Source of the DNA: Actinomycetes bacterium
GTDB taxonomy: Bacteria > Actinomycetota > Actinomycetes > Actinomycetales > Cellulomonadaceae
Assembly (NCBI GenBank): GCA_023426865.1
Contig: JAEZBT010000195.1
Location: 1 to 8,727 of the forward strand
Length of the DNA stretch: 8,727 nt
Reading direction: 5' to 3'
The translations under genes and the position numbers were made by a program. This document shows, one piece after another, positions 6,101-8,727 of the stretch; the first letter of the stretch is position 1, and each line of letters starts with the position of its first letter. Under the pieces are notes generated by a model. That model did not search any database and was not told the origin of the DNA. It worked only from the letters and a program-made list of their open reading frames with translations.

Positions 6101-6961
6101 TCACCGCTCCGGTGCCGGGCGGATCTCCAGCGTGCAGCACTTCGCGCCGCCACCGCCCTTGAGCAGCTCGGACGTGTCGATGCCGACCGGGTCGAAGCCG
6201 TGCTCGCGCAGCTGGGCGGGGAAGTCGACGGCGGCCGGCGAGTGCACCACGTGGTACCCGTCGGAGACCGAGTTGAGGCCCAGGACCAGGGCGTCCCGCT
6301 CGGTGGCGACGATCGCGTCGGGGAACCTCTCGCGCAGGATGCCCTGCGACGCCGGCGAGAAGGCGCCCGGGTAGTAGGCGATGAGCGGCTGGTCGGGCGT
6401 GCCGTTGAGCGCGGTCAGCGCGGTGTCCAGGTGGTACCAGCGGGGGTCGACCAGCTCGAGCGTGACGACCTCGTGGCCGGTCAGGTCGGCGAGCTCGCGG
6501 TGCGCGGCGGGGTCGGTGCGGAAGCCGGAGCCGCCGAGGATCGTGTCCCCGGCCATGAGGATGTCGCCCTCGCCCTCGTTGGTCTCCGCGGCGGTGTGCG
6601 TGACGTACCCGCGGTCCGCGAACCACTTCTGGTAGGCCGGTCCCTCGGCCGCACGCTCCGGGTAGCGGAACTTCGCGGAGTACACCAGGCCGTCGACGAC
6701 CATCGCACCGTTCGCGGCGTAGACCATGTCCGGCAGCCCGGGGATCGGGTCGATGAGCTCCACCCGGTGGCCCCACGCCAGGTACGCCGCGTACAGCTGC
6801 TCCCACTGCGCCACGGCCCGCGCGTTGTCGGTGTGCTTCGTGACGTCCATCCACGGGTTGATCTCGTAGGTGACGTCGAAGTACGTCGGACGGCACATGA
6901 GGTAGTGGCGCGGGGTCGCGGTGCGCGCGTCGGCGGTGTGCGGCATGGGCGTGCTGGTCAA
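6101..6961 (-). CDS. ddaH: Dimethylargininase / arginine dihydrolase-type guanidino-group hydrolase
   Basis: 286-residue member of the guanidine-modifying (amidinotransferase/arginine deiminase fold) superfamily. Landmarks in TTG-start numbering: MCRPTYFDVTYEINPWMD (22-39), PDMVYAANGAMV (77-88), EGEGDILMAGDTILGG (130-145, acidic), the catalytic His177 in YHLDT, and the Gly-rich loop with nucleophile, most likely Cys275, in KGGGGAKCCT (Cys276 adjacent). Automatic annotation would call it dimethylargininase, which yields citrulline plus dimethylamine. FDV-Y-INPWM and the paired Asn35/Asn84 instead recall the arginine dihydrolase ArgZ/AgrE, which yields ornithine, CO2 and ammonia. The adjacent rocD, 4 bp downstream, favours an ornithine-yielding reaction. 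GGAGG at 6968-6972 lies 6 nt before the TTG; an in-frame ATG at 6946 would leave it 21 nt away. Fold is sure, exact substrate is not. Confidence 0.88.
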   Translation of the reverse strand: MTSTPMPHTADARTATPRHYLMCRPTYFDVTYEINPWMDVTKHTDNARAVAQWEQLYAAYLAWGHRVELIDPIPGLPDMVYAANGAMVVDGLVYSAKFRYPERAAEGPAYQKWFADRGYVTHTAAETNEGEGDILMAGDTILGGSGFRTDPAAHRELADLTGHEVVTLELVDPRWYHLDTALTALNGTPDQPLIAYYPGAFSPASQGILRERFPDAIVATERDALVLGLNSVSDGYHVVHSPAAVDFPAQLREHGFDPVGIDTSELLKGGGGAKCCTLEIRPAPER

Positions 6962-6967
6962 GAGTCG

Positions 6968-6972
6968 CCTCC
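6968..6972 (-). promoter_or_regulatory. Shine-Dalgarno supporting a TTG start for the hydrolase
   Basis: On the minus strand GGAGG is followed by 6 nt (CGACTC) and TTG at 6961-6959. The nearest ATG (6946-6944) has no Shine-Dalgarno at proper distance. The site decides for the TTG, which adds five residues (MTSTP) to the N-terminus. Confidence 0.65.
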
Positions 6973-7185
6973 GGTGGGCGGGCCTGGGTGTGGCCCGAGG
7001 GTGTGGTCGGACCTGGCCGCGGCGCCGTCGGGCCGCCCAGCGGTCGGTCTTCGTCGAGGTTATGCGCCGGGCCGTCGCACCTGGGCCGTGCATCGGTGCG
7101 TGTCGCCCGGTCATCCGTTGCGTGCGGATCGGTCTCCTCGGCGATCTGTTGCGCGGTACGGTCGTCGCCACACCGGGGAGGGCGC
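6973..7185. promoter_or_regulatory. Divergent intergenic region between the arginine unit and a membrane protein gene
   Basis: About 213 bp with no gene. It should carry promoters for both directions. Visible items: a TANNNT match TACGGT at 7157-7162 on the plus strand, about 24 nt before the ATG but with no good -35; an AT-richer GGTTATGCG near 7059-7067, giving TAACCT as a possible -10 on the minus strand; a 6-bp inverted repeat at 7076-7100; and a small hairpin GGGCC/GGCCC (6980-6984 with 6992-6996) just upstream of the hydrolase Shine-Dalgarno. All are weak individually. Confidence 0.4.
7076..7100. repeat. Inverted repeat, possible operator
   Basis: CGCACC (7076-7081) and GGTGCG (7095-7100) are perfect 6-bp arms with a 13-bp spacer, so arm centres are 19 bp apart, roughly two helical turns. 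It lies about 115 bp from the TTG of the hydrolase and about 85 bp from the ATG of the membrane protein, a suitable place for a regulator of one or both. Function is inferred only. Confidence 0.35.
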
Positions 7186-7782
7186 ATGGAGGAGGCGGCA
7201 CACGCCGTGGAGGTCCGCCAGCTGCGACGGCAGTTTGCGGATGTGATCGAGCACACCGAGCACGCCCGCCGCGCCACCGCCGGGCTGGTCGTTGCCCTCG
7301 TGGGGCTCGTCGGCGGGCTGTGCCTGCCGTGGCTCACCCGCTACGAGGCGTACGAGGTCGGCACGGGTGGCCTCGAGGGTGGCGTCACGGCCTCGCTCGA
7401 CGGCTGGTTCGTGCTGGGCACGTCCGTCGTGGCCTTCGGCGAGGGCGCGTGGACGACGCTCACCGCGACGCTCGGGACGCTGGTGCTGGCGGTGTACGTC
7501 GCGGTGCTCCTGCGCAACCCCGCGTCCCCCGTCGCCCGGACCGTGGCGGTCCTGGGCTGGGTCGGGGTCGTCGGTCTGACGCTCACCGGGCTCGCCCTGG
7601 CCCTCGGCTCCGGGGACGTGGGGCCCGGCCCCCTGGTCGCCGCCGCGGCCAGCCTCGTCGCGGCGCTCACGGGCCGCTCCGTTCGCCGGCTCCGGCCGCT
7701 GGCGGCCGACCGTCCGGTGCCGACCGCGATGTCGCTCCTGGACGCGGGCGCGATCAAGGCCACTCCGCCGCCGGAGGAGTGA
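7186..7782 (+). CDS. Hypothetical small membrane protein
   Basis: 198 residues that I do not recognise. The N-terminus (1-30) is charged and probably helical and cytoplasmic, with RQLRRQFADVIEHTEHARRA. About four membrane segments follow, near 31-50, 93-109, 118-140 and 149-163, with a possible further weakly hydrophobic stretch at 74-85. Between the first two lies a Gly-rich, mildly acidic loop (YEVGTGGLEGGV) ending in DGWFVLG. The tail (164-198) is basic, then polar and Pro/Glu-rich. No catalytic or binding motif is visible. The ATG has GGAGG (7177-7181) with a 4-nt spacer, and the codon bias fits the neighbours. It is divergent from the arginine unit, which may mean shared regulation, and it converges on the oxidoreductase gene with 7 bp between stops. 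Real gene: likely. Function: unknown. Confidence 0.75.
   Translation: MEEAAHAVEVRQLRRQFADVIEHTEHARRATAGLVVALVGLVGGLCLPWLTRYEAYEVGTGGLEGGVTASLDGWFVLGTSVVAFGEGAWTTLTATLGTLVLAVYVAVLLRNPASPVARTVAVLGWVGVVGLTLTGLALALGSGDVGPGPLVAAAASLVAALTGRSVRRLRPLAADRPVPTAMSLLDAGAIKATPPPEE
7761..7781. terminator. Hairpin at the end of the membrane protein gene
   Basis: CACTCC (7761-7766) pairs with GGAGTG (7776-7781) around a 9-nt loop; an alternative inner fold is CTCCG/CGGAG. It overlaps the last codons and stop of the gene and has no U-tract, so it is at best a weak terminator between two converging genes. Confidence 0.25.
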
Positions 7783-7789
7783 GCGGCCG

Positions 7790-8727
7790 TCAGGCGGTGA
7801 CCTGCACCCGGACGCTGTGGTGCCCGCTGGCGCCGTCGGGGGCGGGGGGAGCGACGGTCGCCGTCTGCACCTCGCCCGTGCCGTCCGTCGCGCGCGCGGT
7901 GAGCGTGTGCGTGCCCGGCGTCGCGTCCCACTCCCACACCCACTGCCGCCAGGCGTCGACGCCGAGCGAGTCCGACAGCCGCGCCTCCTGCCACGGGCCG
8001 TCGTCGACGCGCACCTCGACGCGCTCGATGCCGCGGCTCGGGGCCCACGCGACCCCCGCGACCGGCTGCCGCCCGGCCGGCACGCCGCCCCGGCGAGGGA
8101 CGTCGATGCGTGCCTGCGTCTTGATCGGGCCCTCGCGGGACCAGCCGCGCGGGATCCAGTAGCCCTCCTCGTCGAACGTGGTCAGCTCGATCGCGCTGAG
8201 CCACTTGGTCGCCGACACGTAGCCGTACAGGCCGGGCACGACGAGCCGCGCCGGGAACCCGTGCACCTGCGGCAGCGGCTCGCCGTTCATCCCGACGGCG
8301 ACCAGCGCGCCGACGTCGCCCGGCCCGGTGCCCTCCCGCAGGCCGAGCTCGACGGGGAAGCCTGCGGTGAAGCCGTCGACGGAGCGCCCGATGATCTGCG
8401 TCGCGCCGGGCTGGACGCCGGCGCGCTCGAGCAGGTCGCGCAGCGGCACGCCCTGCCAGCGCGCGTTCCCGACGAGCCCGCCGCCGACCTCGTTCGACAC
8501 GCAGGCGAGGGTGACGTCGGCCTCGACCGTCGCGAGCTCGAGGAGCTCGGCGTAGTCGAGCGTGAACGGGCGGTCGACCATCCCGCGGAGCTCCAGGCTC
8601 CAGCCGTCCGGATCGACCTCCGGGACGAGCAGCGCCGTGTCGATCCGGTAGAAGTCGGCGTTCGGCACGCGCAGCGGCGTGAGGCCCTCGACGCCGAGCC
8701 CGGCGCCGGGCGCGAGGGGGACCGCGG
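7790..8727 (-). CDS. Molybdopterin-dependent oxidoreductase, sulfite oxidase fold (5' end outside window)
   Basis: The frame is open to the window edge, so the start is missing; a GTG at 8668 is an internal Val in PLRVPNADFYRIDT and not a likely start. The visible ~312 residues hold the Moco domain (PF00174 type): NADFYRIDTALLVPEVDPDGW, then the Mo-ligating Cys in TLACVSNEVGG (Cys codon at 8503-8501), VDGFTAGFPVELGL, HGFPARLVVPGLYGYVSATKW and GYWIPRGWSREGPIKTQARID. A Mo-co dimerisation domain (PF03404 type) follows, with VAGVAWAPSRGIERVEVRVDDGPW and WEWDATPGTHTLTARATDG. It would oxidise or reduce a small oxo-substrate with Moco. Actinobacterial relatives often have N-terminal membrane helices or a Tat signal, but that part is out of view. 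No Moco biosynthesis gene is in the window. Family is firm, substrate unknown. Confidence 0.92.
   Translation of the reverse strand, partial: AVPLAPGAGLGVEGLTPLRVPNADFYRIDTALLVPEVDPDGWSLELRGMVDRPFTLDYAELLELATVEADVTLACVSNEVGGGLVGNARWQGVPLRDLLERAGVQPGATQIIGRSVDGFTAGFPVELGLREGTGPGDVGALVAVGMNGEPLPQVHGFPARLVVPGLYGYVSATKWLSAIELTTFDEEGYWIPRGWSREGPIKTQARIDVPRRGGVPAGRQPVAGVAWAPSRGIERVEVRVDDGPWQEARLSDSLGVDAWRQWVWEWDATPGTHTLTARATDGTGEVQTATVAPPAPDGASGHHSVRVQVTA

Noticed and set aside
4063..6162. A 699-codon plus-strand open frame covering the end of lctP and all of rocD
   Set aside because: Its product is an Arg/Gly/Ala-rich string with no family motif, and it lies opposite rocD, whose motifs are unmistakable. 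Long antisense frames are expected at this GC content.
6947..7201. N-terminal extension of the guanidino hydrolase starting at 7201
   Set aside because: It would overlap the start of the divergent membrane protein gene and consists of Arg/Pro-rich residues unlike the family.
1..8727. CRISPR array, tRNA/rRNA, transposon ends, toxin-antitoxin or phage-defence genes
   Set aside because: No spaced palindromic repeats, tRNA-like folds, transposase motifs, or defence-type domains were seen on either strand.

Overview
The window is very GC-rich, with mostly GC-ending codons, GTG/TTG starts and dense gene packing. This points to an actinobacterium, and the protein families would suit a Micrococcales member of the Cellulomonas type. 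The genus is a guess from gene style. I can support eight genes, of which the first and last are cut by the window edges. There are no RNA genes, insertion sequences, phage genes or CRISPR arrays.

Layout. (1) 3-389 (+): the C-terminal part of a universal stress protein. (2) 2804-399 (-): a likely three-gene transcription unit of an Lrp/AsnC regulator, a DrrA-type ABC ATPase and an ABC-2 (DrrB-type) permease; the last two overlap by 4 bp. (3) 2805-3172: a 368-bp divergent intergenic region with small repeats. (4) 3173-4789 (+): an LctP-family lactate/glycolate permease, read towards (5) 6961-4810 (-): a two-gene arginine/ornithine unit, in which a guanidino-group hydrolase (dimethylargininase / arginine dihydrolase type) is followed after 4 bp by ornithine aminotransferase. 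(6) 6973-7185: a second divergent intergenic region. (7) 7186-7782 (+): a small unrecognised membrane protein. (8) 8727-7790 (-): the C-terminal catalytic part of a sulfite-oxidase-fold molybdopterin oxidoreductase.

How the genes may work together. The hydrolase and aminotransferase form a clear catabolic pair. If the hydrolase releases ornithine, as the cyanobacterial arginine dihydrolase does, the unit would be a complete two-step route from arginine to glutamate semialdehyde, feeding proline and glutamate. If it only makes citrulline, the second enzyme would lack a direct substrate. This question is the most interesting point in the window. The Lrp/AsnC protein could control its downstream exporter, the divergent lctP, or both; the sequence does not decide this.

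I found no wholly new multi-gene system. The findings are specific: the chemistry of the arginine pair, an SD-defined TTG start, candidate operator repeats in both divergent intergenic regions, a regulator-exporter linkage, and a few residue changes in conserved motifs.
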